Under the pieces are notes generated by a model. That model did not search any database, was not told where the DNA came from, and saw only the letters and a program-made list of their open reading frames with translations. Source: Rubricoccus sp963708165 (lineage in GTDB: Bacteria; Bacteroidota; Rhodothermia; Rhodothermales; Rubricoccaceae). Taken from it: a DNA stretch of 64,000 nucleotides. How positions within the stretch are numbered: the stretch's first letter is position 1; every line of letters begins with the position of its first letter. Position numbers and translations under genes: made by a program. Of this stretch, positions 1 through 7,426 are shown in pieces. The DNA is taken from positions 3,720,001-3,784,000 of the forward strand of contig OY970187.1 of the NCBI GenBank assembly GCA_963708165.1. The letters run 5' to 3'.

Positions 1-250
1 CGGCGGCGCCCAGTCCCGCCAGAGGCGCGATCACGAGCAGCAAAATCAGTAGCAGCGTGAGCAGCGACGCGAGCGTGCCCTGGCCGGGCAGCCTCTGACG
101 GAGCCAGCGAAACGGTGCCGAAAACAGAATCGCGAGGACGGCCGCCCAGAAGATGGTCTGGATGTAGCCGCCGAGCAGCCATGCGAACGCCACCGTGACG
201 AGCACGACGAGGCCGAGAAAGGTGCGGTTTTCGAGGGTCTTGGTTTCCAT
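1..250 (-). CDS. AI-2E family (PerM/UPF0118-like) transporter, N-terminal part cut by window edge
   Basis: Only the first 83 codons lie in the window; the gene continues past base 1. The ATG at 250-248 opens METKTLENRTFLGLV, followed by a hydrophobic helix, a short YIQTIFWAAVLAILF segment, a basic loop (FRWLRQRL) and a second strongly hydrophobic helix (LLTLLLILLLVIAPLAGLG). This order (short polar N-terminus, paired helices, FWA..LAILF followed by Arg-rich loop) is typical of the AI-2E transporter/PerM family of multi-spanning inner-membrane proteins, some of which export small molecules or act as Na+/H+ antiporters. The substrate cannot be judged. The frame is open to the window edge with no stop. 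A different polytopic permease remains possible. Confidence 0.7.
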   Translation of the reverse strand, partial: METKTLENRTFLGLVVLVTVAFAWLLGGYIQTIFWAAVLAILFSAPFRWLRQRLPGQGTLASLLTLLLILLLVIAPLAGLGAA

Positions 251-321
251 AGCCAGGGGGAGCGCCGCAAGATCGCCCCGCTACGGTCTCTCACGCGCAG
301 GGTTACTACCGGTCTCGGCAC

Positions 322-354
322 AAAAAAGGCCCGAGGCGATGTGCCCCGAGCCTC
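322..354 (-). terminator. Intrinsic terminator of the LVIVD protein gene
   Basis: Read on the minus strand, an 11-bp stem (AGGCTCGGGGC with GCCTCGGGCCT, two G-T pairs) around a 5-nt loop is followed by TTTTTTG. It lies about 25 bp past the stop codon of the minus-strand gene ending at 378. Confidence 0.8.
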
Positions 355-377
355 TTGGTCTGTCGCCAGAGGCGGGC

Positions 378-1493
378 TTAGCTGTCGGCCGACATCGGGT
401 TCCACTTGAGCACGGTCAGCGTGCCTTCCAAGTCGCTCACGAAGAGGTGGCCGCTGGCGGTGGGCAGCGAGGTGCCCCAGTTGCCGTAAAACGCCGCGTC
501 GTCGTTCTCGGGGTGCGTGTCGTAGCGCGCCACCTCGACGGGGTTGGTGAGGTCGCGGATGTCGACCACGCTCACGCCAGAGGCGTAGTGCGAGACAAAG
601 GCATAGTCGCCTTGGATGTGCACGTTGTGCGCCAGGTCGCTCGCGCCGATCCAGTTGCCGACGAGCTCGGGGTTGGAGAGGTCGGAGAGGTCCCAGACCT
701 TGACGGTCTTGCTGGCCGTCTCCTCGGTCGTCATCACGTGGCGGCCGTCATCGGTGGGCCACACGTTGTGGACGTAGCCGGGATCGGGGAAGACGGCCTC
801 GCCCATGGCGACGGGGTTGGCCTTGTCGGTCATGTTCCAGACCGAGATCTTGGGCGAGCGGCCTTCGGCGATCCAGAGCGTGTCGCCTCTGGCGAAGACG
901 TCGTGTGAGTCCGTCACGTCCACGTGCCCGACCTCGACCGGCATCATCGGGTTGGCGAGGTCGAGCGCAACGATCTGGTTGGCGTCGGAGTTGAGGACGT
1001 ACGCGTGGCCGGTCACGGTGTCGATGGAGAGGTTGTGGGACGAGACCAGGCGGTCGTTCTCGCCCTTGATCACGGCGACCTCTTTGGCGGAGTGCGGCAG
1101 GCTGCGCAGATCGATGATCTGCAAGCCTTCACTGCGTCCGCGAGCTTCGCTCGTGACGTACGCGAACGAACCGTATGTCTTGATGTCGCGCCAGTAGAAC
1201 GGAGCGTCCTCGGTCGGACCGTCGATCTGCGCGATGATCTCCAGCGACGGCACGGCGACAATCGCGATGCCTTCCAGGTTGCCCATCATCGCGTACTCGC
1301 GGCCGTCGGGCGCGGTGTACGCCCACACGTCCGACCCGCCGACGATGTTGGGCACGCCCGCGTTGGGGTTCTCCGCCGCGCCTGGGCGCGGCTTGGACGG
1401 CAACTCGATGGTGCCGATGAGTTCGAGCGATTGCGCCAGAGGCGCGCTGGCCATCGCGCAGACGAGCGCGGCGAGGAGGAAAAGACGAGACAT
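378..1493 (-). CDS. Secreted LVIVD-repeat (choice-of-anchor B-like) beta-propeller protein
   Basis: A 371-residue protein. The start is the ATG at 1493, which gives a clean signal peptide (MSRLFLLAALVCAMASAPLAQS); the reading frame extends upstream but that part is not signal-like. The mature part has repeated units of the LVIVD type, such as GIAIVAVPSLEII, LQIIDLRSLP, IVALDLANPMMPVEVGHV, ISVWNMTDKANPV, VKVWDLSDLSNPELVG and VSVVDIRDLTNPVEVARY. Each pairs a strand with 'DxxNP..vg', as in extracellular beta-propellers of marine bacteria. Function is unknown; such proteins are usually surface or periplasmic. A second, longer member of the family lies at 12261-14231. A CAAAGTA (TACTTTG on the minus strand) at 1515-1521 could be part of its promoter. 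Transcription ends at the hairpin at 322-354. Confidence 0.85.
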   Translation of the reverse strand: MSRLFLLAALVCAMASAPLAQSLELIGTIELPSKPRPGAAENPNAGVPNIVGGSDVWAYTAPDGREYAMMGNLEGIAIVAVPSLEIIAQIDGPTEDAPFYWRDIKTYGSFAYVTSEARGRSEGLQIIDLRSLPHSAKEVAVIKGENDRLVSSHNLSIDTVTGHAYVLNSDANQIVALDLANPMMPVEVGHVDVTDSHDVFARGDTLWIAEGRSPKISVWNMTDKANPVAMGEAVFPDPGYVHNVWPTDDGRHVMTTEETASKTVKVWDLSDLSNPELVGNWIGASDLAHNVHIQGDYAFVSHYASGVSVVDIRDLTNPVEVARYDTHPENDDAAFYGNWGTSLPTASGHLFVSDLEGTLTVLKWNPMSADS

Positions 1494-1599
1494 AAGAAGG
1501 TGGAGTGCGGGCCTCAAAGTAGGGCGCGGCGCGCGCACCCGCCTCTGGCGGGCTGGAGTCCCAGCCTACAATCTGGCCTACACAGCCGTGCGGCTGCTG

Positions 1600-1617
1600 G
1601 CCTCTGGCGCCAGAGGC
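1600..1617. repeat. 18-bp palindrome GCCTCTGGCGCCAGAGGC (iterated motif, head-to-head)
   Basis: Perfect palindrome made of two copies of the iterated 10-mer sharing the central CG. It lies in the 240-bp gap between the LVIVD gene and tRNA-Lys. Confidence 0.9.
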
Positions 1618-1665
1618 CGTCACACGTCCGCCCCGCGATCTTTGCTTTGGCTCCACATGCGCCCG

Positions 1666-1697
1666 TTGCAACGCCCTCTGGCCGGGGTCTACCTTTG
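1666..1697 (+). promoter_or_regulatory. Bacteroidota-type promoter of the tRNA-Lys/tRNA-Leu unit
   Basis: TTG at 1666-1668, a 21-bp spacer and TACCTTTG at 1690-1697 fit the Bacteroidota sigma-A pattern TTG/TAnnTTTG. The expected start of transcription is about 30 bp before tRNA-Lys. Inference from sequence only. Confidence 0.55.
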
Positions 1698-1735
1698 CGC
1701 TCTGCCTTCCGGGACGCCCAATGGTCCTCATGACT

Positions 1736-1809
1736 GGCTCCGTAGCTCAGTTGGTTAGAGCAGCTGGCTTTTAACCAGCGGGTCGAAGGTTCGAGTCCTT
1801 CCGGAGTCA
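1736..1809 (+). tRNA. tRNA-Lys (anticodon TTT)
   Basis: Acceptor GGCTCCG pairs with CGGAGTC (one G-T). D-arm AGCTCAGTTGGTTAGAGC, anticodon stem CTGGC/ACCAG-type with loop CTTTTAA (anticodon TTT), and T-arm GGTTCGAGTCC are all present. The discriminator base is A. CCA is not encoded (ACC follows). Confidence 0.97.
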
Positions 1810-1897
1810 CCCTCGCCCTGCTTCGTCAGAGGCCGGCCTCAGAGAGCTTCGGCTCCGCCAGGGCCACCGTTCTTTTCTAGCGCTCACGCGCGCCCTT

Positions 1898-1981
1898 GCC
1901 CGGGTGGTGAAATTGGTAGACACGCACGCTTGAGGGGCGTGTGGAGTAAAATCCGTGCTGGTTCGAGTCCAGTCCCGGGCA
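1898..1981 (+). tRNA. tRNA-Leu (anticodon GAG)
   Basis: Class II tRNA with a long variable arm. Acceptor GCCCGGG/CCCGGGC; anticodon stem CACGC/GCGTG with loop TTGAGGG gives anticodon GAG. T-arm GGTTCGAGTCC, discriminator A. It lies 88 bp after tRNA-Lys with no promoter I recognise between them, so it is probably co-transcribed. Confidence 0.97.
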
Positions 1982-1987
1982 CCCTGA

Positions 1988-2020
1988 GCCGCCTTCCGAC
2001 ACCGGAAGGCGGCTTTTTTT
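1988..2020 (+). terminator. Intrinsic terminator after the tRNA pair
   Basis: Perfect stem GCCGCCTTCCG / CGGAAGGCGGC with loop ACAC and a run of seven T, directly after tRNA-Leu. Confidence 0.95.
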
Positions 2021-2022
2021 AT

Positions 2023-2040
2023 GCCTCTGGCGCCAGAGGC
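2023..2040. repeat. 18-bp palindrome GCCTCTGGCGCCAGAGGC
   Basis: Head-to-head pair of the iterated 10-mer, between the tRNA terminator and the start of the ABC-F gene. Confidence 0.9.
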
Positions 2041-2064
2041 CGTTTCTTCCGCCCCGCTTCCGAC

Positions 2065-3968
2065 ATGGCTCTGCTCACCTTCGACCGCGTCCGCAAGGAC
2101 TACGGCACCAAGCCGCTCCTCGACGAGGTCTCGTTCGTGATCGAGGCCGACGAGAAAGTGGGCGTCATCGGCGCCAACGGCTCGGGCAAGACGACGCTGC
2201 TGCGGCTCGCCTCTGGCGTGGAGCCGCCCGACGGCGGCCGCATCATCAAGGGCTCGGGCGTGCGGATCGGCTACCTGCCGCAGCGGCCGGAGCTCGCGCC
2301 AGAGGCCACGGTCTTGGACGCTGTCTTCGCGGGCGACGGCCCGATGGCGACGGTCCTGCGCGACTACGAGAAAACCGTCCACGCGATGGAGATGGGCGAC
2401 ACCGACCCGGCGCTCGTGCAGCGCATGACCGACCTGGCGCACAAGCTCGACGCCTCTGGCGGATGGGATCTGGAGGCGCAGGCGCGCGCTGTTCTCGACC
2501 GGTTGGGCATCACCGATCTGGATCAGATCGTGAGCACGCTCAGCGGTGGGCAGCGCAAGCGCGTGGCCCTCGCGCGAGTCCTCGTGGAGCGGCCGGACCT
2601 GTTGATTCTGGACGAGCCGACCAACCACCTCGACGCTGAGACCGTCGGCTGGCTGGAAGACTTCATCCAGTCGTGGACCGGCGCGTTGCTGCTCGTCACG
2701 CACGACCGCTACGTGCTGGACCGCGTGACGAACCGGATGCTCGAAGTGGGCGGCGGCGAGGTCGAGCGCTACGTCGGCACCTACTCCGATTACCTCGCGG
2801 CGAAAGCGGAAAAGGAGATGCAGGCCGAGGCGGCCGAGGCGACGCGTGCCAACCTCGCCAAGCGCGAACTCGCCTGGCTCCGCCGCGGCGCCAAGGCGCG
2901 CACGAGCAAATCCAAGCACCGCATCGCCGAGGCGCACAAGCTTATCGACGGCGCGCCAGAGGCCGCTGGCGCCGAGATCGAGATCGCATCGGCGACGACG
3001 CGGCTGGGCAAAAAGGTGATCGAGATGCAGCGCGTGACCAAGGGCTACGACGGCCGCGTGCTCGTGCGGGACTTCACGTACGGCTTTACGCGCAACGACC
3101 GCGTGGGGATCATCGGCCCCAACGGCGCGGGCAAGACGACGATGCTGGAGATGATCACCGGTCGCTTGGAGCCCGACTCGGGGACGGTCGAGCGCGGACC
3201 GACGGTGAGCATCGGTTACTTCGATCAGGAGAGCCGCATTCTGGACGACGAGAAGCGGCTCATCGACATCGTGACCGACGTGGCGGAGCACGTCAAGACC
3301 GCCGACGGCTCCATCATCACGGCGGGCCAGATGCTGGAGCGCTTCCTGTTTCCTGGCAAGCAGCAGTACACGCCCGTCGGCCTGCTCTCCGGTGGCGAGC
3401 GGCGCCGCTTGGTGCTCTTGCGCGTGCTCATGGGCGCGCCCAACGTGCTGATTCTGGACGAGCCGACCAACGATCTCGACATCCCCACGCTCGTCGCGCT
3501 CGAAGACTACCTCGACACGTTCGCGGGCTGCCTCATCACGGTCAGCCACGACCGCTACTTCCTGGACCGCACCGCCGAGCACCTCTTCCGCTTCGAGGAA
3601 GACGGACGCTTGCGCGAGATCCCGGGCAACTACAGCGCGTGGCTGGAGATCGAAGCACACGAGAAAGCTGTCGAGCAGGCGCGAACCAAAGCGGTCAAGT
3701 CGCCACCTGCCCCGCAGAAGGCGTCTCCGCCAGAGGCCTCTGGCGACACGGCGCCGAAACTGACGTACGCAGAGAAGCGCGAGCTCGGACGAGGTGGAGG
3801 CGCGGATCGAAGACAGCCGAGACGCGCCAGCCCGAGTTGGAGGCGCTGCTCGCGGAGCACGCGACCGATGCCGAAAAGGTGGTCGCGCTGAGCAAGGAGC
3901 ATGGCGCGTTGCTGAAGCAGATGGAAGCCGACGTGGACCGCTGGGCGGAGCTGGCCGACCGCGCCTGA
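2065..3968 (+). CDS. uup: ABC-F family ATPase, Uup-like, C-terminal domain frameshifted
   Basis: Soluble tandem-ATPase protein of the ABC-F class; Uup relatives act on ribosomes or on branched DNA intermediates. Starting at ATG 2065, the first nucleotide-binding domain has Walker A GANGSGKTT (residues 36-44), signature LSGGQRKRVALAR and Walker B LLILDEPTNHLD. The linker ELAWLRRGAKARTSKSKHR is a Uup hallmark. The second domain has GPNGAGKTT, LSGGERRRLVLLR and VLILDEPTNDLD. After YAEKREL the frame breaks. Removing one G near 3786-3787 and one C near 3817-3818 restores the expected coiled-coil tail (EVEARIEDSE...EADVDRWAELADRA) ending at 3968. As read, the first frame ends early at 3891 (608 residues). 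Both ATPase domains are intact. Either the C-terminal domain was lost recently or the assembly has two single-base errors. Confidence 0.85.
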
Positions 3969-3986
3969 GCCTCTGGCGCCAGAGGC
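3969..3986. repeat. 18-bp palindrome directly after the uup stop
   Basis: GCCTCTGGCGCCAGAGGC starts at the base after the TGA at 3966-3968. As RNA it would form a 3'-end hairpin without a U-tract. Confidence 0.9.
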
Positions 3987-4062
3987 CACGACCGCGCGCA
4001 GACTCTTCGCGAACAGTGGTTTGCCTGCTCCGCCCTAAGTTCCAAGCGAACCACGGTCGGGT

Positions 4063-6354
4063 ATGGACGCGCGTCTTCCCCTCTCCCGCCGCCGCCGCTG
4101 GCTGCTCCACCTCGTCTACGCCAGTGCGGTGCTGGGCGCGCTTGGCTACACCGTGCGGCTGGTAGCAGAGCCCCACGCCGCAAGAGGCGTTTTCGTGCCG
4201 AGCGACGGTGTGGTAAGCCACGTCGCGATGGGGTCGTCAGCCCAGGCCGCTGGCGCCCGAGTCGGCGACCCGTTGGCCTCTGGCGAGGGTCTGCGGTGGC
4301 GCGATAGGCCGACGCCAGAGGCTCTCCGGGTGATCCGCGATGGGCGCGAGGTCGCGCTGCAAATGGAGGCGCGGTCACCGACGCTTGTGCAGCGGCTCGC
4401 GATGCTGCCATGGTACCGGTGGGTACTCCTCGGCGTGGGGCTGGCGACGCTCGGGATCGGGTGGTGGGTGTTCACGCGCAACCCCGACGCACCCGGCTCG
4501 GCCCCGTTCGTGTTCTGGACAGCCTCGGCCGCGCTCGTTTTCCCGATGATTGGGCCGTCGGCAGTGTGGTCGCTCGGGATGTGGCAGACGCTGAAGGTCT
4601 GGGAGATCGTGTTCAACGGTTTGTATCACGCGTTTACGCTGCACTGGCTGGTGCTCTTCCCGCGTCGCCTTGGGGGGCGGCGCGTCGTCTGGGTGATCTA
4701 TGGCGCGGTGGGCGCTGCGATGCTCGCGCTGTTCGCGTTCTCCCCCACTGGGTACCCAGAGGCCGCACTCCACCTTCGCGCAGGAGTCGTAGGCCTGTTC
4801 GTGCTGGTGCTGTGTGGGGTGCAGTACGCGCGCGCGCCCACGCGCCGAGTTCGACGCCAAGCAAGCTGGGTTTTGCTCACTGCTGGCGCCTACGCCATCC
4901 TCGATACGCTGCTCTGGGAGTTGCCCGGTCTGCTCGGCGTCAGTCTGGGCTCCACTGGCGCTACAAACGCACTGGTCGGGCTGAGCTACCTCCTCATCCC
5001 TGCCGGAATCGCCGTCGCTGTCACGCGCGAAGGGCTTTTCGGCATCGACCGCTTCGTAACTCCAGGTCTCGCGACCGGTGCCTCCCTCCTGCTTCTGGCG
5101 GTCGCCTACGCCTCTGGCGCAGCGGCCCTGTCGTCAGCGCTCGGCGCCAGAGGCTCGCTGCCCATCGGCGCGGGCGTCGCGCTGGCCGTTGCACTGGCGG
5201 CGCTACTCGTGCCGCTTCAGCGCGCGATGCTTCGCGTGCTGGGAAGAGTGTTCGACCGGCACGAGCGGCAAACGCGTGACACAACCGCTGCGTTCGAGGC
5301 CGCCTCTGGCGCCGCTGTAGACCCGGAAGCACTCGGCCGCGCGCTAACGGACACCCTGCGAGAGGGTCTCGGGCTTACTTCGTGCACACTCACCGATGCG
5401 CCTTTAGCGCGCACCGTGGCGCGTCCGGGTGTGCTCAATGTCGCCGACGCCAGAGGCCTCCACCTCGTCCCCGACCTGGACGTGGCGCTCGCGGTCCCAC
5501 TCTCTGACGCCTCTGGCGCGATCCGACTGGGGATGCGCGTCGGCGGCGCCCGCTTTCACGATGATCATCTCGCGCTCGTAGAGGATCTCGGCCGACGCTA
5601 CGTCCTCGCAACAGAGCGTTTGCGGCTCGTGCGCCAACTCAGCGCGCGCGATCTCGACCTTGCGAACACGAGACTGCGCATCGCGGGAGATCTGCACGAC
5701 GACATCGGCGCCAGCCTGTCCTCGATGGCTGTCCTGAGCGATCTGGTGCGCCGCAACGGCGATCTGCCTCTGGCGGACCGCGCGCGGCTGGACCGGCTCA
5801 GCTCGTCCGCTCGCGACTTGGTGGGCGACCTGCGCGACATCGTGTGGTCCATCGACCCCGGCTCGGACCGCGTGCACGATCTCGCCGAGCGCCTGCGCGA
5901 CACGTGCTCAGCGCTCTTGCCCGGCGTGCGCTGCACCGTCGCCGCGCCAGAGGCTGCAGACCTGCCTCTGGGTATGGAGACGCGCCGCCAGCTTCTGCTT
6001 GTCGCGAAAGAAGCGCTGCACAACGTCGCCCGCCACGCCCACGCGAGCACAGTCCACATCCGTCTGGACGTGTCCGACGACGTGCTCGCACTCTCTATCG
6101 CCGACGATGGGCGCGGCTTCGACGCCTCTGGCGCGAGCACAGGCCACGGTCTCGGGAGCCTCGCTGAGCGCGCGGCGACGCTCGGCGGGACGGTCGAGAT
6201 CGAGAGCGCACCCGGCGAGGGCGCACGGATTAGGCTGATCGCGCCCCGGGCCTCTGGCGAGGACAGCGCGCCAGAGGCCGATCCCGCCTCTGGCGCCAGA
6301 GGCAAAACGGCGCGTTCGCGTCCTGATAGCGCCGAGGACGCGGGCCTATCGTGA
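4063..6354 (+). CDS. Membrane sensor histidine kinase, NarX/LiaS class (HisKA_3), with PDZ-like sensor
   Basis: A 763-residue kinase. Residues about 15-35 are a membrane anchor. Residues about 44-105 resemble a PDZ-type domain (SDGVVSHVAMGSSAQAAG followed by IRDGREVALQME). Six to eight hydrophobic helices follow (about 117-330), then a GAF-like stretch. A dimerisation helix carries the phosphorylated His545 in DLHDDIGASLSSMA, the HisKA_3 signature. The ATPase domain has the N box KEALHNVARHAHAS and G box DDGRGFDASGASTGHGLGS. It overlaps the response regulator gene by 4 bp (GTGA), so the pair is translationally coupled. The C-terminal tail is made largely of iterated-motif codons (ASG, PEA, ASGARG). 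The signal sensed is unknown. Confidence 0.88.
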   Translation: MDARLPLSRRRRWLLHLVYASAVLGALGYTVRLVAEPHAARGVFVPSDGVVSHVAMGSSAQAAGARVGDPLASGEGLRWRDRPTPEALRVIRDGREVALQMEARSPTLVQRLAMLPWYRWVLLGVGLATLGIGWWVFTRNPDAPGSAPFVFWTASAALVFPMIGPSAVWSLGMWQTLKVWEIVFNGLYHAFTLHWLVLFPRRLGGRRVVWVIYGAVGAAMLALFAFSPTGYPEAALHLRAGVVGLFVLVLCGVQYARAPTRRVRRQASWVLLTAGAYAILDTLLWELPGLLGVSLGSTGATNALVGLSYLLIPAGIAVAVTREGLFGIDRFVTPGLATGASLLLLAVAYASGAAALSSALGARGSLPIGAGVALAVALAALLVPLQRAMLRVLGRVFDRHERQTRDTTAAFEAASGAAVDPEALGRALTDTLREGLGLTSCTLTDAPLARTVARPGVLNVADARGLHLVPDLDVALAVPLSDASGAIRLGMRVGGARFHDDHLALVEDLGRRYVLATERLRLVRQLSARDLDLANTRLRIAGDLHDDIGASLSSMAVLSDLVRRNGDLPLADRARLDRLSSSARDLVGDLRDIVWSIDPGSDRVHDLAERLRDTCSALLPGVRCTVAAPEAADLPLGMETRRQLLLVAKEALHNVARHAHASTVHIRLDVSDDVLALSIADDGRGFDASGASTGHGLGSLAERAATLGGTVEIESAPGEGARIRLIAPRASGEDSAPEADPASGARGKTARSRPDSAEDAGLS

Positions 6355-7007
6355 GCCGCTCCGCCTCCCGCTCCATGCCTGTCGCCGTCTGGCTCGTCGA
6401 AGACAACGCGCTCTACCGCGAGACCATCGTGGACGTGATCGACGGTGTAGAGGGCCACATTGCCGTTCCCTTCGCTACGTGTGAGGAGGCGCTCGACGCG
6501 CTCGACGCGGGCGCCCTGCCCGACGCCGTGCTTATGGACATCGGCCTGCCCGGCATGGGCGGCGTCGAAGGCGCCGAGCAGTTCGCCGTCCGCGCTCCCG
6601 CCGTCCCGGTCGTGATGCTGACGGTCCACCAGGACACGGACACCATCTTCCGCGCCCTCTGTGCCGGAGCCTCCGGCTACTTGCTCAAAACGGCGACGCC
6701 AGAGGCCATCGTCGGCGCCATTGCCGAGGTCCGTGCGGGCGGCGCGGCGATGGACGCGCAGATCGCTCGCCGCGTGCTAGACCTGTTCACCGCCATGGCC
6801 GCTCCCGCACCGGATTACGGCCTATCGGACCGCGAAACCGAGATCCTGCACCTCTTGGTGGACGGCCTCACCAAGCGCGCCAGCGCCGAGCGCCTGTTCC
6901 TGAGCCCGCACACGGTCGACGGGCACATCCGGAATATCTACGGCAAGCTGCACGTCCACAGCCGCAGCGAGGTGGTGGCGAAGGCGCTGCGCGAACGGCT
7001 GGTGTAG
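6351..7007 (+). CDS. NarL/FixJ-family response regulator
   Basis: A 218-residue partner of the kinase just upstream. The GTG at 6351 overlaps the kinase stop; an ATG at 6375 (MPVAVWLVEDN) is the alternative start. The receiver domain has acidic residues EDN near the N-terminus, phospho-acceptor Asp63 in VLMDIGLPGMGG, the conserved Thr in MLTVHQD and Lys in GYLLKTATPEA. The LuxR-type helix-turn-helix (about 155-210) reads LSDRETEILHLLVDGLTKRA then LSPHTVDGHIRNIYGKL. It should bind DNA when phosphorylated. Targets are unknown. Confidence 0.93.
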   Translation: MSRSASRSMPVAVWLVEDNALYRETIVDVIDGVEGHIAVPFATCEEALDALDAGALPDAVLMDIGLPGMGGVEGAEQFAVRAPAVPVVMLTVHQDTDTIFRALCAGASGYLLKTATPEAIVGAIAEVRAGGAAMDAQIARRVLDLFTAMAAPAPDYGLSDRETEILHLLVDGLTKRASAERLFLSPHTVDGHIRNIYGKLHVHSRSEVVAKALRERLV

Positions 7008-7019
7008 CGCCTCTGGCGC

Positions 7020-7054
7020 GGGGTACGGGGTACGGGGTACGGGGTACGGGGTAC
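7020..7054. repeat. Tandem heptamer repeat (GGGGTAC)x5
   Basis: Five perfect 7-bp units 12 bp after the response-regulator stop codon. A different heptamer array, (GGGTTCC)n, stands at 42954-42995 in the same relation to comF. Confidence 0.95.
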
Positions 7055-7145
7055 GGGAATCAAGCCCAGCTGGGCCTCTGGCGCCAGAGGCGTCTCCTGG
7101 CTGAAGCAGCGGGGCATTCTCGGCACCGCTCCCAAGCACCCAACG

Positions 7146-7292
7146 TGTCATCCTGAGCGAGCGTCAGCGAGTCGAAGGATCTCTGCCGAGCACGGCGCTC
7201 CGAGCAGCGCTCTCGCCTCTGGCGCGAGACGCCGTCGCACCAGAGATCCTTCGGCTCCCGCCGCTGGCGCGGCCTCCGCTCAGGATGACACA
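7146..7292. repeat. REP/MITE-like inverted repeat (TCATCCTGAGCG...GCTCAGGATGACA family), copy 1
   Basis: The left arm TGTCATCCTGAGCG...GAAGGATCTCTG and right arm CAGAGATCCTTCGG...CTCAGGATGACAC are inverted copies. The interior varies. Full relatives lie at 40535-40662 and 59560-59700, and half-copies near 43076 and 63328. Confidence 0.85.
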
Positions 7293-7426
7293 ACCTGACG
7301 CCTCCGCACTCCGCGAGAGGCCTCTGGCGCCAAGCACAGCCGCCGGCGCCCTGCGAAACGGCGCGTTCGCGTCATGCGCCAGAGGCCTCTGGCGGCCTAG
7401 CGTGAGATCCCCAAGCCCCTGGATCC

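Larger units (their letters stand above)
7008..7426. other. Repeat-rich 419-bp intergenic region
   Basis: No gene seen. In order it holds: a motif copy 2 bp after the stop; five tandem GGGGTAC heptamers (7020-7054); the palindrome GCCTCTGGCGCCAGAGGC (7074-7091); a 147-bp inverted repeat (7146-7292); another motif copy; and the reverse palindrome CGCCAGAGGCCTCTGGCG (7377-7394). Confidence 0.85.

Noticed and set aside
1498..1735. A possible gene between the LVIVD protein and tRNA-Lys
   Set aside because: The only frames are motif-derived; no start with a plausible leader, no domain. The region holds the palindrome and the tRNA promoter.
4020..4043. Promoter TTTG...TAAGTTCC before the NarX-like kinase
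   Set aside because: The spacer is only 12 bp, too short compared with the 20-21 bp seen at the better sites.
1807..4221. Long minus-strand open frame opposite the uup gene, rich in GLWRQRP-type strings
   Set aside because: It is an antisense shadow of an intact ABC-F gene; the repeated Leu-Trp-Arg/Arg-Gln-Arg strings are the iterated motif read in the wrong frame, and no family is recognisable.
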